Positions 1 to 7,661 of a stretch of 64,000 nucleotides of DNA are shown piece by piece. The notes under the pieces are model-generated. The model saw only the letters and a program-made list of their open reading frames with translations, was not told where the DNA came from and did no database searches. The DNA lies in NCBI RefSeq assembly GCF_044762655.1, contig NZ_JBIWER010000002.1:682001-746000 (forward strand). Reading direction: 5' to 3'. The translations under genes were made by a program, and so were the position numbers. How positions within the stretch are numbered: position 1 is the stretch's first letter; each line of letters starts with the position of its first letter. The DNA comes from Psychrobacillus sp044762655. GTDB lineage: Bacteria; Bacillota; Bacilli; Bacillales_A; Planococcaceae.

Positions 1-59
1 TGACTTACTCTAACTAGAAAATGACTTACTCTCGAACGGGATTTTTATTCATTTCTAGC

Positions 60-1421
60 TCACTGCTCTTTCATCTTCCTCTGTATATAAATTAGCCTTG
101 CGGTTAGGGTAATTGCCCCTATAGACAGGCCTACAATCAATCCAATCCAATATCCGAAGCGCTCAAAAGATGTGTAGTTGGCTAATATATAACCGGTAGG
201 TAAACCAATTATCCAGTAAGAAATGATTGCCATAATAAATGTCATTGTTACATCTTTATAGCCACGTAATGCTCCTTGGACTGGCGCTTGAATCGCATCA
301 GATAGCTGGAAAAGTGCAGCAAATAAGAAAAATTGAACTGTCAATTCAATTACATAACGATCGTCCGTATACACAGCAGCAATTTGTTCTCTAAATAACA
401 GTAAAATTGAAATAGAAACTATACTAAAACAAATGGCAGTTGCAACACTCAACCAGCTAAATGTTTTTGCGTCCGCGAATCGTTTCGCACCAATTTCATG
501 TCCTACTAAAATTGTTGCTCCCATTGCGATGCTCAGTGGCACCATGTACAGCAGCGAGGTGAAATTCATCGCTATTTGGTGAGCAGATATAACCTCAGTA
601 GAATATACACTCATAAGAATAGTGACGGCCGAGAATATAGTCGTTTCTGCAAAAAGAGATATTCCTATTGGAACTCCAATTTTCATTATTGCTCGTATTT
701 TACCTAAAGAAGGTTTAGTCCATCCTTGGAGAATTTTTAAATGTGCAAAGGGACTGATGCGTACAACGATTATTATTGCGATCAGCAATATTAACCAATA
801 TGTAATAGCAGAGGCTAGACCTGCTCCGACACCACCAAGCTCTGGAAATCCGAGTTTCCCATATATAAATAAGTAATTTAAAGCAATGTTAATGGGGGCG
901 GATAGTAATGTGATGAACATGGAAACTCTTGTTTTTCCTAAAGCGTCAATAAAAGATCGCAACACACTATATAAAAATAAAGGAATCAGTCCGATACTTA
1001 GCATGAACAAATATTTCTTTGCTACGATGCGTACACTATCTTCAAGAGGTATTAAGTTCAGTACTGGATCAATAAGCAAGAAAATACCGAGAAAAACGAT
1101 AATTGCTAGTACTATTGCTATATAAAATGCTTGTTGAACAAAGGTACGTACATCTTTCTTCTTTTTTGCTCCTATCAATTGTGCTACAATTGGCGTAATG
1201 CCTATTAATATACCAGTTAAGGCGGTGTACACAGGCAACCATAAGGATGAACCGATAGAAACACCAGCTAAATGGTCAATACTATATTTACTTGTCATTA
1301 AAATATCAAAAAACGTCATTAAATAGAGTGCAACTTGTGTGATTAATATTGGCAATACGATTTTAATCATATATTTACTTTTTTCTGGTAGAGTTCTCAT
1401 TTCGTGCATTTGGGCAGACAT
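60..1421 (-). CDS. MATE family multidrug efflux transporter
   Basis: This 453-residue integral membrane protein has about twelve hydrophobic segments in two similar halves, the length and architecture of MATE (MOP superfamily) exporters, which extrude cationic drugs in exchange for Na+ or H+. The N-terminal half carries the usual 'TALTGILIGITPIVAQLIGAKK'-like helix 2 region with its QxIGA element, and the C-terminal half repeats it as 'ATILVGHEIGAKRF'. The gene is monocistronic and divergent from murG, 35 bp away. Substrate cannot be told. It is distantly like B. subtilis YojI, and other yoj-like genes (VWA/MoxR pair, RsbR) lie further on, but strict synteny is not shown. Confidence 0.9.
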   Translation of the reverse strand: MSAQMHEMRTLPEKSKYMIKIVLPILITQVALYLMTFFDILMTSKYSIDHLAGVSIGSSLWLPVYTALTGILIGITPIVAQLIGAKKKKDVRTFVQQAFYIAIVLAIIVFLGIFLLIDPVLNLIPLEDSVRIVAKKYLFMLSIGLIPLFLYSVLRSFIDALGKTRVSMFITLLSAPINIALNYLFIYGKLGFPELGGVGAGLASAITYWLILLIAIIIVVRISPFAHLKILQGWTKPSLGKIRAIMKIGVPIGISLFAETTIFSAVTILMSVYSTEVISAHQIAMNFTSLLYMVPLSIAMGATILVGHEIGAKRFADAKTFSWLSVATAICFSIVSISILLLFREQIAAVYTDDRYVIELTVQFFLFAALFQLSDAIQAPVQGALRGYKDVTMTFIMAIISYWIIGLPTGYILANYTSFERFGYWIGLIVGLSIGAITLTARLIYIQRKMKEQ

Positions 1422-1456
1422 CCTTTAAAGTTATAAAATTAGTTAGGAGATTATAG

Positions 1457-2533
1457 ATGAATAATAACACAATCATTTTAACGGGTGGGGGAACGGCTGG
1501 TCATGTTTCGTTAAATGAAGCCATTATACCCGAGTTAATAAAGAAAAGATATAATGTCCATTATATTGGTTCATATAATGGGATTGAAAAAACAATAATT
1601 GGTGAGAAGTTTCCGGAAATACCTTATCATTCTATTTCAAATGGAAAGTTAAGAAGGTATTTTTCTCTAAAAAATTTCTCTGATCCATTTAAAGTACTAT
1701 ATGGAACATTACAGGCACTAACGGTATTGAAAAAAGTGAAACCATCTCTCATATTTTCAAAAGGAGGCTTTGTTTCTGTTCCTGTAGTACTTGCGGCAAA
1801 ACTTGCGAACATACCAGTTGTGATTCATGAATCAGATTTAACCCCAGGGCTAGCCAACAAAATAGCTTCATCGTTTGCGGAGCATATTTTCACAGTATTT
1901 GACGATACGGTAAAGCATTTGCCTGAAAGTAAAGCTTCATCGATAGGGGCAATACTACGTCCTGATTTATTTCACGGGGATGACAAAATTGCCGAACAGC
2001 TAACGGGCTTTGATGCAACGAAACAAACAATTATTATTATGGGCGGAAGTCAGGGCTCCGCGAAAATCAATGATGTTATTAAGCAAAATATTGAACAGTT
2101 AACTAGTAAATTTCAACTTATCCATTTATGCGGAAAAGGTAACCTAGATGAATCTTTAGTTGGAAAAACGAACTATATAGCATTTGAATATGTTACAAAC
2201 GAACTGCCTCATCTGATGAAAATGTCTGATTTTGTCATTAGTCGAGCTGGCTCCAACTCTATTTTTGAGTTTCTAGAACTAAAAAAACCGATGTTACTCA
2301 TTCCTTTATCCATACATGCGAGTAGAGGAGACCAAGTATTGAATGCCAAATACTTTGAGAAACAAGGATATGCTTATGTACTAGAAGAGGAAGATCTTAC
2401 TGCAAGCACGTTTATCGATTCATTCCAACGCATGGTGGGCGAGAAGGAAGAAATGATTGATCGAATGTTCGAGGTAAACCCATCAAAGACACCGGAGCAA
2501 TTTGTTGAGTTATTACTAACCTATCAAAAATAA
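1457..2533 (+). CDS. murG: UDP-N-acetylglucosamine--undecaprenyl-PP-MurNAc-pentapeptide transferase (MurG)
   Basis: MurG transfers GlcNAc from UDP-GlcNAc to lipid I to make lipid II at the inner face of the membrane. The 358-residue GT-B fold is recognisable: the N-terminal glycine loop GGGTAGH (about residues 10-16), the second loop KGGFVSVPVVLAA with HESDLTPGLAN, and the C-terminal nucleotide-sugar region with GGSQGSAKIN and SRAGSNSIFEFLELKKP. An AGGAG-type site precedes the ATG and a strong terminator follows the stop. The gene stands alone rather than in a division/cell-wall (dcw) cluster, so it may be the second MurG paralogue that many Bacillales carry; that is inference. Confidence 0.9.
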   Translation: MNNNTIILTGGGTAGHVSLNEAIIPELIKKRYNVHYIGSYNGIEKTIIGEKFPEIPYHSISNGKLRRYFSLKNFSDPFKVLYGTLQALTVLKKVKPSLIFSKGGFVSVPVVLAAKLANIPVVIHESDLTPGLANKIASSFAEHIFTVFDDTVKHLPESKASSIGAILRPDLFHGDDKIAEQLTGFDATKQTIIIMGGSQGSAKINDVIKQNIEQLTSKFQLIHLCGKGNLDESLVGKTNYIAFEYVTNELPHLMKMSDFVISRAGSNSIFEFLELKKPMLLIPLSIHASRGDQVLNAKYFEKQGYAYVLEEEDLTASTFIDSFQRMVGEKEEMIDRMFEVNPSKTPEQFVELLLTYQK

Positions 2534-2537
2534 TACA

Positions 2538-2572
2538 CTCCCGTCACTATTGTGAAGTGACGGGAGTTTTTT
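2538..2572 (+). terminator. Intrinsic terminator after murG
   Basis: A perfect 10-bp stem CTCCCGTCAC / GTGACGGGAG with a 9-nt loop is followed directly by TTTTTT, five bases beyond the murG stop codon. Confidence 0.93.
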
Positions 2573-2622
2573 AGAAGAAAGTATGATTCAAGATTATTTG
2601 ATACTTAACTTTGAAAAAATAA

Positions 2623-2666
2623 GGATGCTGGTTGGTTGTGATAGACGTCACAACCAACCAGCATCC
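2623..2666 (-). terminator. Perfect 19-bp hairpin, terminator for the acetyltransferase gene
   Basis: The arms 2623-2641 and 2648-2666 are exact reverse complements over 19 bp around a 6-nt centre. On the minus strand the hairpin is followed by TTATTTTTTC, so it most likely ends transcription of the acetyltransferase gene whose stop lies at 2743. The stem is unusually long for a terminator. Confidence 0.7.
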
Positions 2667-2742
2667 CTAAAAAATCACTCCGTAATCTATATAGCGAAAC
2701 GACTGTCCAAAGCACATCGAGAACTATAGGGACAGGTTTTTC

Positions 2743-3288
2743 TTACATTGCTTGCTCCTCTTCGTTTTCTTGTTGCATTAGTACTAAGTGGAAGAGGTCC
2801 TTTGGAATATAATATAAATCAAATACTTCCTCTTTCGCATTAATCTCTCTATAGATGGAAGGATGAGACTCATTGGCATTTAGTGCATAGCCTAATTTTT
2901 GAGTAGCGCGAATACTTTTGCTATTATTTTTACGAATTCGCAAAAATACAGTATGGATATCTAATTCAAAGAAAAGCTCCTGCAAAAATGATTCTTTTGC
3001 TTTTTTGTTATAGCCAAGACCTTGAAATGGACAACCTATCCATGTGCCTAAAAATCCTGCACCATCTTCAACATCGAAAAGATTAATCGTCCCGATTGGT
3101 TGACCAAAATCGCTTATAATTGTCCGAGAAATAACTGTTCCTTTTTCTTCTTCTTCCATTAACTGTTTCGTAATAAACCAGTATTCATCTGCCGAACTTG
3201 CTTTTTGTCGTACGAAAGGCAAAATGGTTGGATCTGACATAAGTTCATAAAGAGATGTACATTCGAATAAATCTCGTTTTTTTATCAA
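2743..3288 (-). CDS. GNAT family acetyltransferase (RimJ/RimL type)
   Basis: This 181-residue protein has the layout of the GNAT_3 (RimJ/RimL/SpeG-like) acetyltransferases, which use acetyl-CoA to acetylate amino groups of proteins or small molecules. Supporting features are the central strands with 'IGTINLFDVEDGAGFLGTWIG', the pyrophosphate-binding turn region 'PFQGLGYNKKAKESFLQELFF' and the C-terminal 'NSKSIRATQKLGYAL' helix-strand that closes the CoA site. The substrate is unknown. The start is TTG at 3288, preceded by an AGGGGG site at about 9-nt spacing. It ends at a long hairpin and is divergent from the GGDEF gene. Confidence 0.82.
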   Translation of the reverse strand: MIKKRDLFECTSLYELMSDPTILPFVRQKASSADEYWFITKQLMEEEEKGTVISRTIISDFGQPIGTINLFDVEDGAGFLGTWIGCPFQGLGYNKKAKESFLQELFFELDIHTVFLRIRKNNSKSIRATQKLGYALNANESHPSIYREINAKEEVFDLYYIPKDLFHLVLMQQENEEEQAM

Positions 3289-3372
3289 AAAAAGCGCCCC
3301 CTAAAAGAACCAATAAATGAGCAGAGTCATCCTAGTTCCCCTGAAATTTTTCACTTCATCGTGCATAAAAAA

Positions 3373-3457
3373 TTTCGGGGTAGGAATCGAACCTACTAGG
3401 ACCAGCTCAAAACTGGTGGCGCACCATTTGCCTTCCCTCGGCAAAGCGAACTTTGCC
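3373..3457 (-). other. tRNA-like element with degenerate acceptor stem (pseudo-tRNA)
   Basis: Read on the minus strand this intergenic stretch contains a perfect T-arm (GTAGG-TTCGATT-CCTAC), a 5-bp anticodon arm ACCAG-TTTTGAG-CTGGT whose loop would present UUG with U33 and A37, a 4-nt variable loop and a short D-arm with a GG pair in its loop. The 3' acceptor strand CCCGAAA has no proper 5' partner; only TTT and GGG segments can pair around inserted bases. A UUCG-capped 7-bp hairpin (3440-3457) precedes it, and it has no CCA. I read it as a tRNA remnant or a tRNA-like RNA rather than a decoding tRNA. Confidence 0.4.
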
Positions 3458-3645
3458 TTATAAAATTATTTGCATTAATAATATACTTTGTTTTTTCGTT
3501 TTTGCATAGTAGAAAGTTTTTTAAAAATAATTTAATTTTTGTAAAAAATATTTCAATTAATAAACGTAATTTACTTGTAACTTTCACCTTAAATACATAT
3601 GATTAAACTAGCTTAGTATAGAACTTGATAGGAGTTATTAAATAG

Positions 3646-5298
3646 ATGCCTCAATCCTTCTTAAACCATACTCAATTCCATTTATTATATGATTTAGCCG
3701 ATGATTATGTGTTCTTTATGCGTAAGGTAGATTCTACTTATGTGTATGAGTTTATCAACAAAAAGGCCGAGGAGTTATTCTCGGAAAATCCTATAGGAAA
3801 ATCGCTAGATGAATGCTTTAACGAATTTCACAATAAAACAATAGTCCAACATTATAATCGTGCATGCAAGCAGAAACAATCCGTTTGCTATCAGGATCAT
3901 TATTGCGTTAAATCAGAAACATATATAAATGAGACTACAGCTATTCCTATTTTTGAAAATGGATATACGTATATTTTAGCCACAACAAAGGAAGTTTCCC
4001 GGACGGCACATATGCAAGAATCTATGTATGTTTTAGAGACTTTCCGCAAAGCTATTAATGAGGTTGCACTAGTTGCAATGACCAATGAAGATGGAGTAAT
4101 TGAAGTAGTAAACGAATTATTCGAAACAACAACGAAGTTTAGCAAGGAAGAGTTAATCGGAAATACTTTCCATATGATTAATTCAAATTATCATGACGAG
4201 GCTTTTTTCGATAATATGTGGGAGGTAGTTAATAATGGAGGTATTTGGCATGGTCAAATACGTAATCGAACGAAATATGGCTCGTTCTATTGGGTAAACG
4301 CAATCGTTGTACCGATAAAAAATGATTTTGGACAAATTGAAAAGTTTTTAACAATTCAATTCGATAACACAGAAAAGAAACGTATGATGAGCGAACTACG
4401 AAATATTGAGCGCTCCTTCAAATTGATAACTGAACATTCCAATGATTTAATAGCTATAACGGATGCAGAAGGTTACTTACTTTACTCCTCACCTAGTCAT
4501 GAAACAATCTTAAAGTATGATAAAGAAGAATTACTAGGTAGTTATTATTTTAATCTGATTACAGATCAATCGGAATTAGTAAATTACTCTAAGTTAGAAC
4601 TGATAGAAAAGTACCGAGTGGAGCTACTTCTACAAACAAAGGATGGAAATTCTATTTGGACGGATACATCTATTACAACAGTAGAAAGTACAGTAGATGA
4701 TGAGGAAGAAAAATGGTTTGTTATTGTATCTCGTGAAATTACAGAGAAACGGGCTTTGGAAGATCAACTGATGTTTATGGCATTTCATGACAGTTTAACT
4801 AGCCTGCCTAATCGACGTTCTTTTTATGAAGATTTTCCAGTTTCGATTTCGTCAGCAAGTGTTGAATTTCCAAATGTCGCATTACTCTATATAGATGGAG
4901 ATAATTTTAAAGGCATTAATGATTTGTATGGACATGATGTGGGCGATCAGTTTTTAACGCATTTTGCGGATAATCTCCAGATTAGCTTAAACAACAAATA
5001 CAATGTCTATCGTATTGGAGGCGATGAGTTTGTCGTCATTATTGATCGAATTGCAGATTATGTGAATGGTAGAAGTCAGACAGTCGATGAAATTGTCCTG
5101 GTAATTCAGCAAAACTTACGTAGAGGCTGGATAATAGATGACATTAATTTTTCGCCAACGTCATCTATCGGTATCGCTATTTTCCCAAATGATGGGTCTT
5201 CCACCGACGAACTATTAGATAATGCTGACCAAGCACTATATACTGCGAAGAAAAACGGGAAGAACAATTATATTTACATCAACGCCGTTCATACCTGA
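3646..5298 (+). CDS. Sensory diguanylate cyclase with three PAS domains and a GGDEF domain
   Basis: A 550-residue soluble protein with no membrane segment. Three PAS-like modules occupy roughly residues 1-120, 130-250 and 255-375, each ending in a PAC-like 'F..T.EVSRT / IQFDNTEKKR / VSREITEKRAL' region, and a GGDEF domain follows (about 385-550). The active-site loop is intact (RIGGDEF, near residue 460) together with LPNRR and the metal-binding YIDGDNFKGIND. The enzyme should make cyclic di-GMP from two GTP. The position of the RxxD inhibitory site reads NNKY, so product inhibition is probably absent. There is no EAL domain. An AGGAG site lies upstream of the ATG. The signal sensed is unknown. 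Confidence 0.9.
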   Translation: MPQSFLNHTQFHLLYDLADDYVFFMRKVDSTYVYEFINKKAEELFSENPIGKSLDECFNEFHNKTIVQHYNRACKQKQSVCYQDHYCVKSETYINETTAIPIFENGYTYILATTKEVSRTAHMQESMYVLETFRKAINEVALVAMTNEDGVIEVVNELFETTTKFSKEELIGNTFHMINSNYHDEAFFDNMWEVVNNGGIWHGQIRNRTKYGSFYWVNAIVVPIKNDFGQIEKFLTIQFDNTEKKRMMSELRNIERSFKLITEHSNDLIAITDAEGYLLYSSPSHETILKYDKEELLGSYYFNLITDQSELVNYSKLELIEKYRVELLLQTKDGNSIWTDTSITTVESTVDDEEEKWFVIVSREITEKRALEDQLMFMAFHDSLTSLPNRRSFYEDFPVSISSASVEFPNVALLYIDGDNFKGINDLYGHDVGDQFLTHFADNLQISLNNKYNVYRIGGDEFVVIIDRIADYVNGRSQTVDEIVLVIQQNLRRGWIIDDINFSPTSSIGIAIFPNDGSSTDELLDNADQALYTAKKNGKNNYIYINAVHT

Positions 5299-5351
5299 TG
5301 GAACGGCTTTTTCTTCATGTAAAGTAAGCCAATAATGAGGTGGGTGAATTA

Positions 5352-6026
5352 ATGATTCAACATATTCTTTTAATCGAAGATGAAGTAAATATTGCGAAGT
5401 TTGTGGAGCTAGAGTTACAGCATGAAAATTTTCAAGTCACTGTTTCACATGATGGTCGCGAGGGAGCAGATTTAGCTTTAAACCATGATTATGATCTAAT
5501 GTTAATTGATGTCATGCTGCCAAGTCTTAATGGATTAGAGATTTGTCGAAGAGTTCGCAAAAAGAAAAATACACCTATTATTTTAATCACTGCAAGAGAT
5601 GCGATTATTGATCGAGTATCAGGTTTAGAGGCAGGTGCTGACGATTATGTAGTGAAACCTTTTGCTATTGAGGAGCTATTAGCTAGAATTCGTGCAATTT
5701 TTAGAAGGGTTGAGCCTACTTTAGAAAGCAAAAAAAGTGAATTGACTATTAAAGGATTGGTAGTGGATCAAAAGGCACATCAGGTTTTCTATTCTGGAAA
5801 GGAAGTCGAACTAACTAAAACAGAATACGATATGCTTGTCTATTTAATGGAGAATTTTAATATGGTCTTGTCTAGAGATGCCATTTTGGAAAAAGTATGG
5901 GGATATGATGTAGAGGTTGAAACAAATGTTGTGGATGTATACATAAGGCATTTGAGAAAAAAACTCCCCTCTGAAATTGCAGCCACTATTGAGACAGTTA
6001 GAGGCGTAGGGTATGTTATGAGATGA
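5352..6026 (+). CDS. OmpR/PhoB-family response regulator
   Basis: An N-terminal receiver domain carries the acidic pair E9/D10, the phosphoacceptor D53 in LIDVMLP and the conserved lysine in VVKPF. A C-terminal winged helix follows, with 'ELTKTEYDMLVYLMENFNMVLSRDAIL' and 'VDVYIRHLRKK'. I take the ATG at 5352 because GAGGTGGG sits about 8 nt before it; a GTG at 5340 would overlap that site. It overlaps the histidine kinase gene by 4 nt (ATGA), so the two form a translationally coupled operon. The pair resembles ArlRS/YkoGH-type systems, but the regulated genes cannot be read from the sequence. Confidence 0.93.
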   Translation: MIQHILLIEDEVNIAKFVELELQHENFQVTVSHDGREGADLALNHDYDLMLIDVMLPSLNGLEICRRVRKKKNTPIILITARDAIIDRVSGLEAGADDYVVKPFAIEELLARIRAIFRRVEPTLESKKSELTIKGLVVDQKAHQVFYSGKEVELTKTEYDMLVYLMENFNMVLSRDAILEKVWGYDVEVETNVVDVYIRHLRKKLPSEIAATIETVRGVGYVMR

Positions 6027-7402
6027 AAAATAATCCATGGACTTTACAACGGAAATGGACATACGCATCCGCGATTTCCATCTTTTTAAGCTTCCTGATG
6101 ATGTGTATTATACTATATTTTTCTCTCTTCAATTGGCTGCAAATCTCGGAGGAAAAAATTGCGCAAAATACATTGGATGAAGTTACGCACTTTTTTAAAG
6201 CAAATGGTCCCATTATCTCCATTCAGGATATTCAAAAAAACAGAACATTACTCAACCAATTGGTCAATCAAAAGCAATCTATTCGCGTGTTGAATCAAGA
6301 TGGAATCGAAATTCTACGTATCAATGATGCTAGCGATTTTCCGAAATCGGCTTCGCTCCAAACAGAGGAATTTGTAAGAGAAGAAATCAATGGTAATGAA
6401 GTTTTTCATAAAGTAGCCGAAATAGACTTCGGTTTGTTTAAAGGGTACGTTCAAATCTCTCATAGTTTAGAAAGCTTTTCTCAACTTATGAATTATATAT
6501 TAATTGCGATGGGCATATTCGCATTAATTGCGCTTGTGTTATCTGCACTAATTGGTTATATGTTATCCTCCGTATTGTTAAGACCTATGAAGGAACTACG
6601 GGATGAAATGCAACTGGCAAAACAAACAAAGTTTTCGAAAATAGTTAGCTTTCAATATGAAAAAGAAGATGAAATTGGAGAGCTTCTTAAAATTTACAAG
6701 GAACTGATGGATGAAGTATCCAAAACGATTACGAGACAGGATGAGTTTATTCACAATGTCTCACATGAATTGCGCACCCCGGTACAAGTGGTGGAGGGGC
6801 ATTTATCATTATTAAATCGCTGGGGCAAAGAGGATCGCTCAATATTAGATGAGTCCCTAGAAATCTCTCTACACGAAATACAAAAAATGAAGCTTTTAAT
6901 CGAAGAAATGTTAAAGTTAGCGAAAAATGAGCTTAGTAATAAGAAGGAATCTACTTCTGTCGTTTCTATCCTGCAACAGCTGCAACAATATTATTTGCAA
7001 TTGTCACCAGAGGCAATAATCGATATTCAAGGACAGGAACAAGTAAAAGTACTCGTTCCTGCAACCGCACTAGAGCAAATATTGCGAAATTTAATCGAAA
7101 ATGCGCTAAAATATAACGATAACCGACCTTATATAAAAGCAACCGTCCAAAATATCAGAAATCAGGTGCAAATAACGGTGGAAGATAATGGTGTTGGTAT
7201 CCCAGAAGCTGCATTGTCTAAAATTTTTGAACGCTTTTACACGGTTGAGGAAGCAAGAACTAAAAATAATGGTGGTTCTGGCTTAGGGTTAAGTATAGTA
7301 AAAAGCTTGGTAATTGAATATGCTGGTACTATTTCTGTTACTAGTGAAGAGGGGAAAGGGTCAAAATTTTACATTTTATTCCCTAAATTTACAAGTGAAT
7401 AA
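6023..7402 (+). CDS. Membrane sensor histidine kinase with HAMP domain
   Basis: This 459-residue kinase has a membrane helix at about residues 14-36, an extracytoplasmic sensor of about 120 residues, a second membrane helix at about 155-183, a HAMP linker and a HisKA domain with NVSHELRTP (phosphoacceptor His near residue 248). The HATPase_c domain shows the N box (LIENALKYN), the G1 box (EDNGVGIP), the F box (FERFYTVEEART) and the G2 box (GGSGLGLSIV). All catalytic boxes look intact. It overlaps its response regulator by 4 nt and is most like ArlS/YkoH kinases. The stimulus is unknown. Confidence 0.93.
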   Translation: MKNNPWTLQRKWTYASAISIFLSFLMMCIILYFSLFNWLQISEEKIAQNTLDEVTHFFKANGPIISIQDIQKNRTLLNQLVNQKQSIRVLNQDGIEILRINDASDFPKSASLQTEEFVREEINGNEVFHKVAEIDFGLFKGYVQISHSLESFSQLMNYILIAMGIFALIALVLSALIGYMLSSVLLRPMKELRDEMQLAKQTKFSKIVSFQYEKEDEIGELLKIYKELMDEVSKTITRQDEFIHNVSHELRTPVQVVEGHLSLLNRWGKEDRSILDESLEISLHEIQKMKLLIEEMLKLAKNELSNKKESTSVVSILQQLQQYYLQLSPEAIIDIQGQEQVKVLVPATALEQILRNLIENALKYNDNRPYIKATVQNIRNQVQITVEDNGVGIPEAALSKIFERFYTVEEARTKNNGGSGLGLSIVKSLVIEYAGTISVTSEEGKGSKFYILFPKFTSE

Positions 7403-7661
7403 TCATTCAGTGAGAAAGTCTAAAAAATAAGCCATTTTCCTAATTTTTTTGAAAAAAACCATTGTTTTTTTTTCCTATAGTAGTAAGATTGAGAGGGAAA
7501 AATTGTCCTTATATAAGGATAGTTTGTGACTATTTAAAAAAGTGGTAAACTATATACAGATATATGCATGGACTTTGTGTAGATATCATGAAACTTTTTT
7601 AACCATTAATAAGAATTTTTGATAAATGCCTAAAGGCACAAAATGTTGGAGGTTTTTTTAA

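Noticed and set aside
1..59. Short direct repeat TGACTTACTCT at 1 and 22
   Set aside because: Two copies of 11 bp at the window edge are too little to call an element; no CRISPR-like periodicity follows.
1457..2533. Macrolide-type glycosyltransferase instead of MurG
   Set aside because: The GGGTAGH loop and the GGSQGSAKIN and SRAGSNS motifs fit MurG better than antibiotic-inactivating transferases.
3396..3587. 63-codon minus-strand frame upstream of the GGDEF gene
   Set aside because: It lies over the tRNA-like element and AT-rich DNA, has no ribosome binding site and low-complexity content.
3640..3660. Possible c-di-GMP riboswitch before the GGDEF gene
   Set aside because: The upstream sequence lacks the conserved GEMM blocks; what is present is the tRNA-like element on the other strand.
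7500..7600. Promoter candidates upstream of odhA
   Set aside because: Several weak AT-rich boxes (for example TTGTGA with TAAACT) are possible and none stands out, so I list no specific promoter.
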